Positions 8,528-16,070 of a DNA stretch of 64,000 bases are shown here, one piece after another. Positions within the stretch are counted from its first letter, which is position 1, and the number at the start of each line of letters is the position of its first letter. Source of the DNA: CAWJTN01 sp963845895 (GTDB taxonomy: Bacteria; Patescibacteriota; Microgenomatia; UBA1406; GWC2-37-13); assembly GCA_963845895.1 (NCBI GenBank), contig CAWJTN010000001.1:868001-932000 (forward strand). Reading direction: 5' to 3'. A program made the translations under genes and the position numbers. A model generated the notes under the pieces. The model was not told the DNA's origin and did not search any database. It worked only from the letters and a program-made list of their open reading frames with translations.

Positions 8528-9457
8528 TTATTTAAACTCCGTCAATTTGTGAGCCCAAAAATTATAAGGAGAGCTGTTGGGGTTTACTTTAGGTTCAGGA
8601 GAATCATAAGGAAACTTTTTTGCTTCAATATTATCTGTTGACTGTGAAATTATAAATTCTTTACTAGCTTTGTCATAAGCAACGACTAAAGCATGTCCTA
8701 TAGCACCAGGATGTGTTTTTGGATCAACATTTTCCTGTTTGGTAACAGCCAGCCCTATATAGCCTTCACCTAATAGCTGCACCAACTGTTCTTGCGTCGT
8801 TGCTAGTAACCAGCCATATTTTTCGCTACCATATATTTGCATCCAGGCGTCGAGATTATTTGAATTTAAAGCGAGATTTACCTCCTCATATTGTTCCTTT
8901 TGTGATATCTGATTTAATCCAAATACACTTGGTTCTCCGGTGAATTTGTTATATCGTGAGCCTATTACATCATTGCCGAGGAGTTCGCGTAATAAATCCA
9001 AGGCATAAACATTACAGGTATATACACGGTTGCCATTTTCTATCCAGTAATATCTTCCACTATTATTTACATCCAAAAATCCAATTGCGGCTAAAATTCT
9101 CTTTAAGGGGTCTGGTATTTTTCTGATCTCTTCAACCGTTTTATTTCCAGCAAATGTAAGATCTATCCCAGGATTCCTATCGCTGAACATTTTTATATCT
9201 TGTGGAGTTCTCATTGAAGTACCTGTATTGATCAAAGTCTCAAATTGGTCGATCTTTGGAGCATTTTCAAGCACAGGTGCTGCGACTCCGACTATTGGAG
9301 TTGATTCAACAATAGGATTAGGCTGAGGGGTTATACTGGCAGATATTTCATAAGCTGCAAGTGAGACGCCGGCTAAGCCAAAAAGACTGATGATTAAATA
9401 TTTATTAAATCCTTTACCTAAAGACTTCCAGACTTCATTTGTTCCAACATCGGCCAT
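8528..9457 (-). CDS. membrane-anchored protein, possible Cys/His hydrolase
   Basis: A 309-aa protein with one N-terminal membrane segment (about residues 20-38), a Pro-rich linker to about 65, and an extracytoplasmic domain. The domain has a helix headed by a cysteine (YTCNVYALDLL, Cys148) and a later strand with a histidine (GAIGHALVVAY, His255), the order seen in NlpC/P60 and other papain-like peptidases. A third strand (KEFIISQSTDN) follows. This is inference from pattern; no family signature is certain. It may be a wall- or host-directed hydrolase. Confidence 0.6.
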   Translation of the reverse strand: MADVGTNEVWKSLGKGFNKYLIISLFGLAGVSLAAYEISASITPQPNPIVESTPIVGVAAPVLENAPKIDQFETLINTGTSMRTPQDIKMFSDRNPGIDLTFAGNKTVEEIRKIPDPLKRILAAIGFLDVNNSGRYYWIENGNRVYTCNVYALDLLRELLGNDVIGSRYNKFTGEPSVFGLNQISQKEQYEEVNLALNSNNLDAWMQIYGSEKYGWLLATTQEQLVQLLGEGYIGLAVTKQENVDPKTHPGAIGHALVVAYDKASKEFIISQSTDNIEAKKFPYDSPEPKVNPNSSPYNFWAHKLTEFK

Positions 9458-9490
9458 AACTTTATCTTAGCAAAAAAGAGGTTGTTGTGA

Positions 9491-9595
9491 AGGAGGGGGC
9501 ATGGGTTTACACTGAGCGAAGCCAAGTCAGACTTGTCGAAGTCGAAGTGACGATGCTACAGCCCTGAGTGGAATCGAAGGGTTGGAACTTTTTAT
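9491..9595. repeat. boundary repeat R2, copy a (with palindromic insert)
   Basis: Copy of an intergenic element whose ends read G(C)GGGGxxxTGGG on the left and GTTGGAACTTTTT on the right. Here the middle is filled by CTGAGCGAAGCCAAGTCAGA and related CGAAGTCGAAG units. Six copies (a-f) lie between 9.49 and 13.63 kb and all point the same way. Confidence 0.6.
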
Positions 9596-9682
9596 AATAA
9601 TTAAATAGATAATCAACAAACTTTAGGTTCAAATCTTCTCAGTCACCTATAGAAGATTTGGAGCTTCAAGACAATATAAATA

Positions 9683-9765
9683 TTGACATTGACTTTTATG
9701 ATTATATAAGGTATATTATTTACATAAACGCCTCGTCCATGCGCAAGCCCGACGAGGTTTTTTTG
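9683..9765 (+). promoter_or_regulatory. promoter, short hairpin terminator and second -10 box before the NYN gene
   Basis: TTGACT 9689-9694 and TATATT 9712-9717 are 17 nt apart, a good promoter. It is followed at once by CCTCGTC (9731-9737) and GACGAGG (9751-9757) with a seven-T run, an intrinsic terminator. Directly after this an extended -10 (TGTTATACT, 9764-9772) ends 6 nt before the NYN start codon. A short transcript, attenuation, or insulation from upstream transcription are all possible. Confidence 0.55.
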
Positions 9766-9778
9766 TTATACTTGAAAT

Positions 9779-10369
9779 ATGGGTCAAATCATTCTTTTTA
9801 TTGATGGTGAAAATTTTTTGCATAAAGTCGAAGATGTGTTAAAAGAAGAAAAAATAAATCTAAAAAAAGTTGATCTATCAAAGATTAACATTAACCTACT
9901 ACTCAATAAAGCGATGAAAACCCTCAAAATCTCAAAAAAGATATTTTATGCTGCGAAACTCCATTTTCATAAAGAAACCGAGAAGAAATCGATTGAACTA
10001 ATCTTACAACAACGCTACTTAAAAACAAATCTAGCTAAGCAGGGTTTTGAATTTTTGATTGCAGGTAACGTCCGAGCACAATCTGTAAAAGTCAATAATA
10101 AAACTAAGATAATCTTTCGGGAGAAAGGTGTTGACGTAAAAATCGCAGTTGATCTCGTTTCCTTAGCTTCAGATAGAGTTCTTAAAACAGCTGTTCTTTG
10201 TAGTTCTGATTCTGATCTACAACCAGCAGTACAAGAAGCAAGAAAAAGGAATGTTGAAGTTGTTTATTTAGGTTTTGAAATTAGTCCAAATAAAGGTTTA
10301 ATCTATACTACAAATCGTGCTATTCTTTTCAGAAACTCAGAAATACTTGAAGCGTGCGGAGTTAAATAA
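9779..10369 (+). CDS. NYN/LabA-type PIN-like nuclease
   Basis: A 196-aa DUF88/NYN domain protein, a PIN-fold nuclease family that usually cuts RNA with bound metal. Acidic residues sit where expected: Asp9 and Asn12 in FIDGENF, the GVDVKIAVDL motif, and Asp residues in CSSDSDLQPAVQEA, the family's best signature. The domain fills the whole protein. The start is 6 nt after a TATACT box, so the message is probably leaderless. It lies between boundary-repeat copies a and b. RNA substrate unknown. Confidence 0.85.
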   Translation: MGQIILFIDGENFLHKVEDVLKEEKINLKKVDLSKININLLLNKAMKTLKISKKIFYAAKLHFHKETEKKSIELILQQRYLKTNLAKQGFEFLIAGNVRAQSVKVNNKTKIIFREKGVDVKIAVDLVSLASDRVLKTAVLCSSDSDLQPAVQEARKRNVEVVYLGFEISPNKGLIYTTNRAILFRNSEILEACGVK

Positions 10370-10472
10370 GCTGGGTTCGAAATTCCTCGCTTCGTCCCGA
10401 GAACTCGGGACTACGAGGGGCAGGCGTTCGCCCAGTCACCAAATAGAAGCTTTAGATTGTTTTGACAATCTT

Positions 10473-10595
10473 GTGCGGGGAGCGTGGGCTATAGCTCTGA
10501 GTGAAGGAAAGCTTAGCTTCCCGAAGTCGAAGGGCTACAGCTCTGAGCGAAGCCAAGTCAGACTTGGCGAAGTCGAAGAGTTGGAACTTTTTATG
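10473..10595. repeat. boundary repeat R2, copy b (with palindromic inserts)
   Basis: Left edge GTGCGGGGAGCGTGGG at 10473, right edge GTTGGAACTTTTT ending at 10592. Between them are CTGAGTGAAGG and CTGAGCGAAGCCAAGTCAGA units with mirror parts (AAGCTTAGCTTC). It fills most of the gap between the NYN and HExxH genes; the rest of 10370-10630 shows no gene. Confidence 0.6.
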
Positions 10596-10630
10596 CTCAT
10601 CCTTAGATAAGAGAGTAGTAAAATAAATAT

Positions 10631-11314
10631 ATGAATGACCAAAATGCAGCAATTATTCAAGAACCACAATCAGTAAGACCAAGAGAAGAGGGTTGGTTAA
10701 AGATAAAACCACTTCTTCCTCCATATAGACCTTCTGGCTCTAACGAAGTTAAATTAAAAGCTAATGAATTAGCTTTGGAAAGAGAAAGAGTTAAGCTCGC
10801 TTCAGTATTAATTACCCATTTACAAAAAAAAGGCTATACAATTCATCCAAATACATCTCCTGGGCTTGAGGACATATTTGGTTTAGATTTTCCATATGAG
10901 GCAAAAAGAATTGCATTTCCAAAACATATTATGACTGCAGATCCAAATGAAGACATTAGTGGCAAACAATTATTTTTGAGAAGAGATATTCCTATTTTAT
11001 ATACTTTGTCTGGTTTTGCTCATGAGGCAGCTCATTTGGATAGGTATGCATCTGATCCTAAAGTCGCTAGAGTTATGGATAAAATGTTGGAAGATAGATA
11101 CTTAACTAAAAGTCAACAATTACACTTAGGTATAGATGGGAAAATTATTTCCGAAACGTTAGAAGAAGAAACAGTAGTAGATACTGAAGGATTTTTTTTA
11201 TTAAAAAAGCTAGGAATGAATATTGAACCAGAAAATTATTGTACATATGTTGGTAGAGGCAATGAATACGAACAAATAGTCTATGAGAGAATTAAAAAAA
11301 GATTAGGTATTTAA
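10631..11314 (+). CDS. HExxH metallopeptidase-like protein
   Basis: A 227-aa soluble protein with a zinc-peptidase signature FAHEAAHLD (His131, Glu132, His135). A glutamate-rich helix ETLEEETVVDTEGFFLL further on could supply the third ligand, as in gluzincin-like families. The first 45 residues are Pro-rich and probably flexible. No signal peptide, so it acts in the cytoplasm. It is a single-gene unit between repeat copies b and c; similar small HExxH proteins are often found near toxin and phage genes. Substrate unknown. Confidence 0.65.
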   Translation: MNDQNAAIIQEPQSVRPREEGWLKIKPLLPPYRPSGSNEVKLKANELALERERVKLASVLITHLQKKGYTIHPNTSPGLEDIFGLDFPYEAKRIAFPKHIMTADPNEDISGKQLFLRRDIPILYTLSGFAHEAAHLDRYASDPKVARVMDKMLEDRYLTKSQQLHLGIDGKIISETLEEETVVDTEGFFLLKKLGMNIEPENYCTYVGRGNEYEQIVYERIKKRLGI

Positions 11315-11435
11315 GTTTTTATATCTACTAAAATAATTGTTATAAACTCGTCTCTTATATTAAACAAATCGTTGCGTAGTTCTAAATGAAAAATCCAGGC
11401 TCGTTGATTTTAACTTTTATTACTTTAAAAAACCT

Positions 11436-11568
11436 GTGCGGGGAAGATGGATTATAGCACTGAACGATGTCGAAGTGACGATGCTATAGCCCTGAGCAAA
11501 GCCAAGTCAGACTTGGTGGAATCGAAGGGCTATAGCTCTGAGCGAAGTCGAAGAGTTGGAACTTTTTT
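11436..11568. repeat. boundary repeat R2, copy c (with palindromic inserts)
   Basis: Left edge GTGCGGGGAAGATGG, right edge GTTGGAACTTTTTT. Inside are three CTGAGCAAAGCC / CGAAGTCGAAG type units, more than in other copies. It occupies the gap between the HExxH gene and the toxin promoter. The remaining part, 11315-11435, is A/T-rich without a gene. Confidence 0.6.
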
Positions 11569-11588
11569 AGCTTAATAGATTTTACTAC

Positions 11589-11617
11589 TTGACAGAATAT
11601 AACAATTTTGTTATATT
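11589..11617 (+). promoter_or_regulatory. HigBA-type promoter with overlapping operator
   Basis: TTGACA 11589-11594, 17-nt spacer, TATATT 11612-11617. Inside this span AATATAACAA (11596-11605) and TTGTTATATT (11608-11617) form a perfect 10-bp inverted repeat with a 2-bp centre that covers the spacer and the -10 box. An HTH dimer bound here would block RNA polymerase, which fits autoregulation by the antitoxin encoded at 12022. Confidence 0.75.
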
Positions 11618-11649
11618 TTCACTATGAGCATAATTTTATTTAATAACTT

Positions 11650-12000
11650 ATGGATATTGAATTTTATGAGTCGTTTAGCGGAAAAAAGCACATTGAAAAA
11701 TACCTAGATGACTTACCGAATAAAGTAAGAAAAAAAATTATCAAAACCTTAGAAGTGATACAAGAGGAGGGATTAAACTCTTTAAAACAGTTAAATAAAT
11801 TTACCAAATTAAGGGATACCAAGATTGATCTATATGAACTTAGATTTTATATAGAGAAGAAGTGGTATAGAATCTTTTGCATAATATATAATTCAAAATG
11901 TTGGCTTTTACATATTTTTGATAAACATACTAACGATACACCTAAAAGACATATTGAAGTTGCTGAAAACAGAGCAAAAGAAATATTTACTAAATATTAA
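11650..12000 (+). CDS. HigB/RelE-family toxin
   Basis: A 116-aa protein of the phage-derived Gp49/HigB branch of the RelE superfamily, ribosome-dependent mRNA interferases. Typical features are the N-terminal strand DIEFYESFSGK, the helices KVRKKIIKTLEVIQEEG, the core LYELRFYIEKKWYRIFCII and the basic C-terminal helix. Arg and Lys residues in the core strands are the likely catalytic set. It precedes its HTH antitoxin by 21 nt, the toxin-first order typical of HigBA, behind a promoter with an embedded operator. Confidence 0.85.
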   Translation: MDIEFYESFSGKKHIEKYLDDLPNKVRKKIIKTLEVIQEEGLNSLKQLNKFTKLRDTKIDLYELRFYIEKKWYRIFCIIYNSKCWLLHIFDKHTNDTPKRHIEVAENRAKEIFTKY

Positions 12001-12021
12001 AAATTATAAACATAAAAAAAT

Positions 12022-12450
12022 ATGAACCTAAGAGAATATAAAAATAAGCAAATGAAGAACCTACTATTTAAAGAGGAATACGAAAAATTTGACTTAGCTT
12101 TCGAAATAGGATTGCTAATAATGAAGGCAAGAATCAGAAAAGGCTTGACTCAAGAGAAATTAGCTCAATTAATTAAAACAAAACAGTCAAGTATTGCTAG
12201 AGCTGAAAATGGATCTAGTTTACCAAGTCTATCTTTTTTAGTAAAAATAGCTCAAGCATTAAAAACTTATTTAATTGTAAACTTCGGTTTTTTAGAGAAA
12301 GAGACGAGAGTTGAAATTAAAGATTTTGAATCTGCACATGATATGACACAATTTGAAACTAAAACAGATTTATACCCCTTTATAGAATATAATTTATTGG
12401 ATCAAGGAATAGTATCAGATAAAAATGAATATAAATTTTTAGGTTCATAA
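12022..12450 (+). CDS. XRE-family HTH antitoxin (HigA-like)
   Basis: A 142-aa protein with a classic helix-turn-helix at about residues 33-85 (GLTQEKLAQLIKTKQSSIAR, then AENGSSLPSLSFLVKIAQAL). It should neutralise the upstream toxin and repress the operon through the 22-bp operator at 11596-11617. The C-terminal 45 residues beyond the HTH are not recognised; they could contact the toxin or the third protein. One nucleotide separates its stop from the next start, so all three genes are probably one transcript. Confidence 0.85.
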   Translation: MNLREYKNKQMKNLLFKEEYEKFDLAFEIGLLIMKARIRKGLTQEKLAQLIKTKQSSIARAENGSSLPSLSFLVKIAQALKTYLIVNFGFLEKETRVEIKDFESAHDMTQFETKTDLYPFIEYNLLDQGIVSDKNEYKFLGS

Positions 12451-12451
12451 T

Positions 12452-12925
12452 ATGAAAGTAAACAATATCGAACATATTTGGACTTTAACTTGTTTAAATT
12501 CTTCTATTGATCAAACTACCAATTTAATTAGCATGTTTAATGTTATTGAAGAGCTTAAGGTAGATGTAAATCTGCAAAAAAAAACTGACGTTATAAATGT
12601 ACCTATCAGATTTGAAATCATTACATTATGGAAAAAATTATCCTCAAACCAAGAGGAAAATGATGACATTCAGATAAATTTAGTTGATCCAACAGGTAAA
12701 AATATTAGCACTTTCAATTACAAACTTAATATACCTATAGATAAAAAAAGAATGAGATATAGAGTAATAGTTAATGGATTACCTATTACAAAAAATGGTA
12801 TCTATATTTTTTCAGTTAAGGCTAAAGATGTAAAAACAAAAGAATTTGTAGAGGTAGGAAATACAACTATAGATTTATTTGCAAACATAAAAATTAAAAA
12901 CACATCATTATCTAAAAATAATTAG
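12452..12925 (+). CDS. DUF6941-like third gene of the toxin-antitoxin operon
   Basis: A 157-aa soluble protein predicted as a beta-sandwich, starting VNNIEHIWTLTCLNSSIDQ and FNVIEELKVDV. This matches my memory of the DUF6941 family, small all-beta proteins of unknown role. Position 1 nt after the antitoxin implies co-expression with HigBA. It could be a chaperone for the antitoxin, a sensor or an unrelated passenger. The assignment to DUF6941 is from sequence feel and should be checked by profile search. Confidence 0.6.
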   Translation: MKVNNIEHIWTLTCLNSSIDQTTNLISMFNVIEELKVDVNLQKKTDVINVPIRFEIITLWKKLSSNQEENDDIQINLVDPTGKNISTFNYKLNIPIDKKRMRYRVIVNGLPITKNGIYIFSVKAKDVKTKEFVEVGNTTIDLFANIKIKNTSLSKNN

Positions 12926-12991
12926 GTATAATGTTGTCGTTATAAATCCCACTTTTGTGAGATTTAGGAGCAATTTTTTCTTCAGAAGAAA

Positions 12992-13057
12992 TTTTTACAC
13001 CTCTGGAGTGTAGTGGACCGTTGGAAAAGTCTATCTAACTTTTAGACTTTTTTGCGG
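12992..13057. terminator. repeat R3, copy A: hairpin plus intrinsic terminator
   Basis: A 66-nt element differing at one position from 16071-16136. It has a small ACACCTCTGGAGTGT hairpin and then AAAAGTCTA (13025-13033) with TAGACTTTT (13043-13051), a 9-bp stem with T-runs on both sides, so it can stop transcription from either strand. It sits just 3' of the HigBA-type operon. Confidence 0.7.
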
Positions 13058-13086
13058 GGAGCGTGGGACAATGTTGGAACTTTTTA
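13054..13086. repeat. boundary repeat R2, copy d (core only)
   Basis: Uninterrupted 33-nt core: GCGGGGAGCGTGGGACAATG, then TTGGAACTTTTTA. It starts in the last bases of repeat R3 and its right end supplies the stop codon of the minus-strand membrane protein at 13084. Confidence 0.6.
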
Positions 13087-13326
13087 TTTTTTGAATCTTA
13101 GATAAAAATACCTTAATAAAATAAATATCAAAACAGTAAGTATTAAAAAAGTTATTAAAAAAGAAACGATCAGACTGATTGGAGGTAAGCAATCAACGAG
13201 TGGCTGATTACATGGAGAATTTGGAGGATAACCAAAAATATTAACTAATAAGTGATCATTAATAAACGTTGACAAATAAAAAGAAATTAGAATGGAAACA
13301 ACAAAAATAATTATTGAGATTATCAT
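13084..13326 (-). CDS. small two-pass membrane protein
   Basis: An 80-aa protein with two hydrophobic helices (about residues 2-22 and 50-72) and a short external loop with two Cys (SPCNQPLVDCLPP) that could form a disulphide. The C-terminus is basic (RYFYLRFKK), so both ends are predicted inside. No family recognised. It sits between boundary-repeat copies d and e as a single-gene module. Coding status is supported by sharp membrane topology, not by homology. Confidence 0.55.
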   Translation of the reverse strand: MIISIIIFVVSILISFYLSTFINDHLLVNIFGYPPNSPCNQPLVDCLPPISLIVSFLITFLILTVLIFILLRYFYLRFKK

Positions 13327-13371
13327 TAAATTTAATATCTCATATCCTCTTTATTTTGTCAATTTTCGCCT

Positions 13372-13404
13372 GCGGGGAAGATGGAACGATGTTGGAACTT
13401 TTTA
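13372..13404. repeat. boundary repeat R2, copy e (core only)
   Basis: TGCGGGGAAGATGGAACGAT followed by GTTGGAACTTTTTA. As in copy d, its right end gives the stop codon of the minus-strand gene that follows (13402-13548). Confidence 0.6.
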
Positions 13405-13548
13405 CGCTTTTATAAATTCCTCATAACCACAATTTTTACATATCCACCAATTTGTTGGTTGACCAGATTTACTTTCAGCATTCGCTAAATTCCCAACCCA
13501 AGGCTTAGATTGTTTAATCATATCTTTTTGACACTTTGGACATTTCAT
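13402..13548 (-). CDS. 48-aa zinc-ribbon protein
   Basis: A very short gene: 49 codons from ATG at 13548 to TAA at 13402. The product begins MKCPKCQKDMI and ends with WWICKNCGYEEFIKA, so two CxxC knuckles about 30 residues apart can bind one zinc, like rubredoxin-type or transcription-factor-like ribbons. The linker has SKPWVGNLANAESKSGQP. No promoter or ribosome-binding site stands out. It is bounded by repeat copies e and f. Role unknown. Confidence 0.6.
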   Translation of the reverse strand: MKCPKCQKDMIKQSKPWVGNLANAESKSGQPTNWWICKNCGYEEFIKA

Positions 13549-13604
13549 ATATAAAATTAGAAATTCTAATTAATTTATTATATCAAACTATAAAAAACTA
13601 TTAT

Positions 13605-13634
13605 AGGGAGCATGGGACGATATTGGAACTTTTT
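13605..13634. repeat. boundary repeat R2, copy f (core only)
   Basis: GGGAGCATGGGACGATATTG then GAACTTTTTA, the most diverged core copy. It lies 20 nt past the stop of the minus-strand gene at 13654. Confidence 0.5.
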
Positions 13635-13653
13635 ATTCTTAGCAAAATTTCTC

Positions 13654-14487
13654 TTAAATAGCGGCTCTCATTAACTTTTCAATAGAATAACCTTTTATAT
13701 TCATAAAAGTACTTAAGACAATATTTTTTCTTGCCATTTTTTTCTTTTGTTTTATAACATCTTCTCCATCCCCTTCGATAAACCAAGACAACTCATTTTC
13801 AATTAGTTTATATTTTAGTCCATTATTATTTGTGACAAGTTCTGCTATGGCTAATCCATCTTCCATACCTTCGTAATCAGTTAATAATAAATCATTATTC
13901 ACTTTAATTTTCAATTCGCCTAATTGATTTTTATTTTTTTCACAAATCTCGTCGAATCTCAATTTTTTAGTACCTACACCATAAACGAACTTCTTATTCC
14001 ATAAAGCACATGTATTCCAAGGTACTTTATATGCAATTCCTTCATCATTGTTCTGACAACTTCCATTTGAATATAATCTCAATTCCCTATCACTTAAAAC
14101 ATTATCTCTTAATTTATAACCAACTACGATTAATTTATCTTTATCATTTTCTAACGCTTTTATCATATTATCAATTTCAGCATATTGTAGCTTAACCTCT
14201 TTTGAGTAAGTAAGTAGGTGGAAAAAATTACTCTTATCTTCTTTTTTTTCTTTATTTAATTCATAAATAACAGAATTAAAAGCGGTCGGTCCGGTTGGAT
14301 ATTGATGTAAAAGTACCTTACATGCTATGTTGCCTATATTAGAAATATTATTATCCGAATCACAGATGAAATAAATCTTTTGAATAGTCTTACACTTACT
14401 AAACCGTTCTTCTATTATCTTTTTACAAAGGGCAAAACTATTCTTATCAGTTCTTGTGGCAAGTACAATTTTAGTTTTATTTTTCAT
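13654..14487 (-). CDS. protein of unknown function, alpha/beta
   Basis: A 277-aa soluble protein starting KTKIVLATRTDKNSFALCKK with alternating strands and helices (KIYFICDSDNN, LIVVGYKLRDNVLS, FHLLTYSKEV). The strand order and the charged end of the second strand are faintly like a GT-A nucleotide-sugar fold, but no DxD or family motif is certain, so no function is proposed. It is followed on the minus strand by its only close neighbour, upstream gene 14497-15024, with 9 nt between, so the two are probably co-transcribed. Confidence 0.6.
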   Translation of the reverse strand: MKNKTKIVLATRTDKNSFALCKKIIEERFSKCKTIQKIYFICDSDNNISNIGNIACKVLLHQYPTGPTAFNSVIYELNKEKKEDKSNFFHLLTYSKEVKLQYAEIDNMIKALENDKDKLIVVGYKLRDNVLSDRELRLYSNGSCQNNDEGIAYKVPWNTCALWNKKFVYGVGTKKLRFDEICEKNKNQLGELKIKVNNDLLLTDYEGMEDGLAIAELVTNNNGLKYKLIENELSWFIEGDGEDVIKQKKKMARKNIVLSTFMNIKGYSIEKLMRAAI

Positions 14488-14496
14488 TATTAAATA

Positions 14497-15024
14497 TTAA
14501 AAGGTATACGCAAGTTTTTCGTCATAAATTTTACTTTTATTTTTTTCTATATAATCTAACCCTTCATTTGTAAGCGAGCAGTGGTTATTTTCTGGAGAAA
14601 CTGAAATAAACCCTCTTTTTAATAGTGATGATACACCGGCCAAATAGTCTGGATATTCTATTTTAAAAAAAGGCGTAATAATAAATGTAAATCTTTTTGA
14701 TTTATCGTTTCCAAATGATTGTATTTGATATTTATATAGTGTTGAAAGTATCTTTTTTTCCATAATAGTAAATTTATCTCTACTTTCAATATTTTGCGTT
14801 ATGGGTGGCAAGGGAGTACTTGTCCCTTGTTCAAGTTCTGCCTCAAATTCCCCAAACTTTACCTTTTTAATTAACGGAATATATGGAATAAGAAAGATAA
14901 GTACTATTAAAAGAATAGTAACATTATCAACACGAAAGTATGAATCCAAAAATCCATGAATAAAAATAAGAATAATACACAAAAAAATTAAAATTTCTTT
15001 TTTATATTTTTTGATAAAAGACAT
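14497..15024 (-). CDS. membrane protein with C-terminal winged-helix-like domain
   Basis: With the ATG at 15024 the product is 175 aa: two adjacent membrane helices (about residues 8-26 and 33-52), a charged linker (KFGEFEAELEQG) and a C-terminal domain of winged-helix look (KKILSTLYKYQIQSF, VSSLLKRGFISVS, SLTNEGLDYIEKNK). The frame is open further up to a TTG at 15093, but that part looks non-coding. Such proteins can sense signals at the membrane, often in defence or toxin settings. It is the first gene of a two-gene minus-strand unit. Confidence 0.6.
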   Translation of the reverse strand: MSFIKKYKKEILIFLCIILIFIHGFLDSYFRVDNVTILLIVLIFLIPYIPLIKKVKFGEFEAELEQGTSTPLPPITQNIESRDKFTIMEKKILSTLYKYQIQSFGNDKSKRFTFIITPFFKIEYPDYLAGVSSLLKRGFISVSPENNHCSLTNEGLDYIEKNKSKIYDEKLAYTF

Positions 15025-15233
15025 AAAATATATGGGCTTGTTTTTACCTACGTGGCTAAGGTGAGGGGTATTCACAGTCTGCATTGAGCACAAGCCGTAA
15101 GACCTCTCTGAGCGTATTATAATTCTTTTTTTAAAGTATTGACAGATTAAATTGAAATGTCACCCTTAGGCTGGAAGAGGCTCTTTAGTTGTCGAATCTC
15201 CTCTCCACCTTCGTTCGCTGAAGCGGGCTACTG

Positions 15234-15262
15234 TTGACTTTGAATTGATGGAATGGTATTAT
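15234..15262 (+). promoter_or_regulatory. promoter of the 15274 gene
   Basis: TTGACT 15234-15239, 17-nt spacer, TATTAT 15257-15262. The -10 box covers the first in-frame ATG (15253), so that codon would not be transcribed; the next ATG at 15274 fits a very short or absent leader. Confidence 0.6.
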
Positions 15263-15273
15263 TCGAAATAAAT

Positions 15274-16047
15274 ATGGCCGCGGAAGAGGAAAGAAAGGTA
15301 AGTTTAGACTCAATGCTGAATGTTGACGCTTTAATACAAGCATTAAGGAAAGGTTATGCTGCTGCTAGAAAGCCACTATCAAATGCGGACCCTACTCCAT
15401 TTAGAGAAGTCGTTAATAGGGAGGCGCAGTATAGTGGACGCGCCTATATTGTTCTAGCTGGGAAAAAATTTCAAACTCGATTTGAAAGACTTCGGTCACA
15501 AGATGAAAAAAGTCCAATGTTACGAGTAATTTACTATGATGAGGCAGAAACTAGACAAGTAGCTCTTGAGGTTTCAACCGAAGAGTTGGTATTGTCGACC
15601 AGGATAGATCCATCGATAGAACCTTTTCCAAAACAAGATCTGCCCGGCGGAATGCTAAAAGCTCCAGGAGCAGATATTACAATCGTCAACACGGATGACT
15701 TAAAAAATTTAAAGGCAAATAAAGGTCTAGTACGAACCCAGACATATACTTTAGTACGGACCGAGGGTCAAGAAGTAACTCTTTTTTACCGGCCTGTGAG
15801 GGATATTTTTCTAATTACCGACCCAACTCAAAAACACGTTCGAATTGAAACCGTTCCAAAAACCCCGATGAAGAATTTGCCATACCTATCATCTACCACA
15901 GCAGCCTTGATTGCTAAAGAGTTAGATCCTTTTATTCAGATCGGATCCTTGGATTTTTACAAACCGGTACAAGTCAATCCTACTAATCCACTATCCAAAG
16001 AGGTCGCAGGAATAATCGTTAATCGTCTCTACCCATCAACTAAATAA
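15274..16047 (+). CDS. protein of unknown function
   Basis: A 257-aa soluble protein beginning MAAEEERKVSLDSMLNVDAL. It has a short helical N-terminus (IQALRKGYAAARKPL), then mostly beta strands (GRAYIVLAGKKFQTRFERL, LRVIYYDEAETRQVALEV). No signal peptide, membrane segment or catalytic motif is seen, and no family is recognised. The upstream ATG at 15253 lies inside the -10 box, so 15274 is taken as the start. It stands alone between the minus-strand pair and repeat R3 copy B. Confidence 0.65.
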   Translation: MAAEEERKVSLDSMLNVDALIQALRKGYAAARKPLSNADPTPFREVVNREAQYSGRAYIVLAGKKFQTRFERLRSQDEKSPMLRVIYYDEAETRQVALEVSTEELVLSTRIDPSIEPFPKQDLPGGMLKAPGADITIVNTDDLKNLKANKGLVRTQTYTLVRTEGQEVTLFYRPVRDIFLITDPTQKHVRIETVPKTPMKNLPYLSSTTAALIAKELDPFIQIGSLDFYKPVQVNPTNPLSKEVAGIIVNRLYPSTK

Positions 16048-16070
16048 AATTATATAAATATTTTTACACC

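Noticed and set aside
10317..10610. 97-codon plus-strand frame and a 66-codon minus-strand frame (10452-10652)
   Set aside because: Both read through boundary repeat R2 copy b; the peptides are translations of CGAAGTCGAAG palindromes and lack any domain.
9491..13634. Integron-like gene cassettes with attC sites
   Set aside because: R2 contains GTTGGAAC, close to the attC GTTRRRY core, but there is no matching RYYYAAC end, no integrase gene, and genes lie on both strands.
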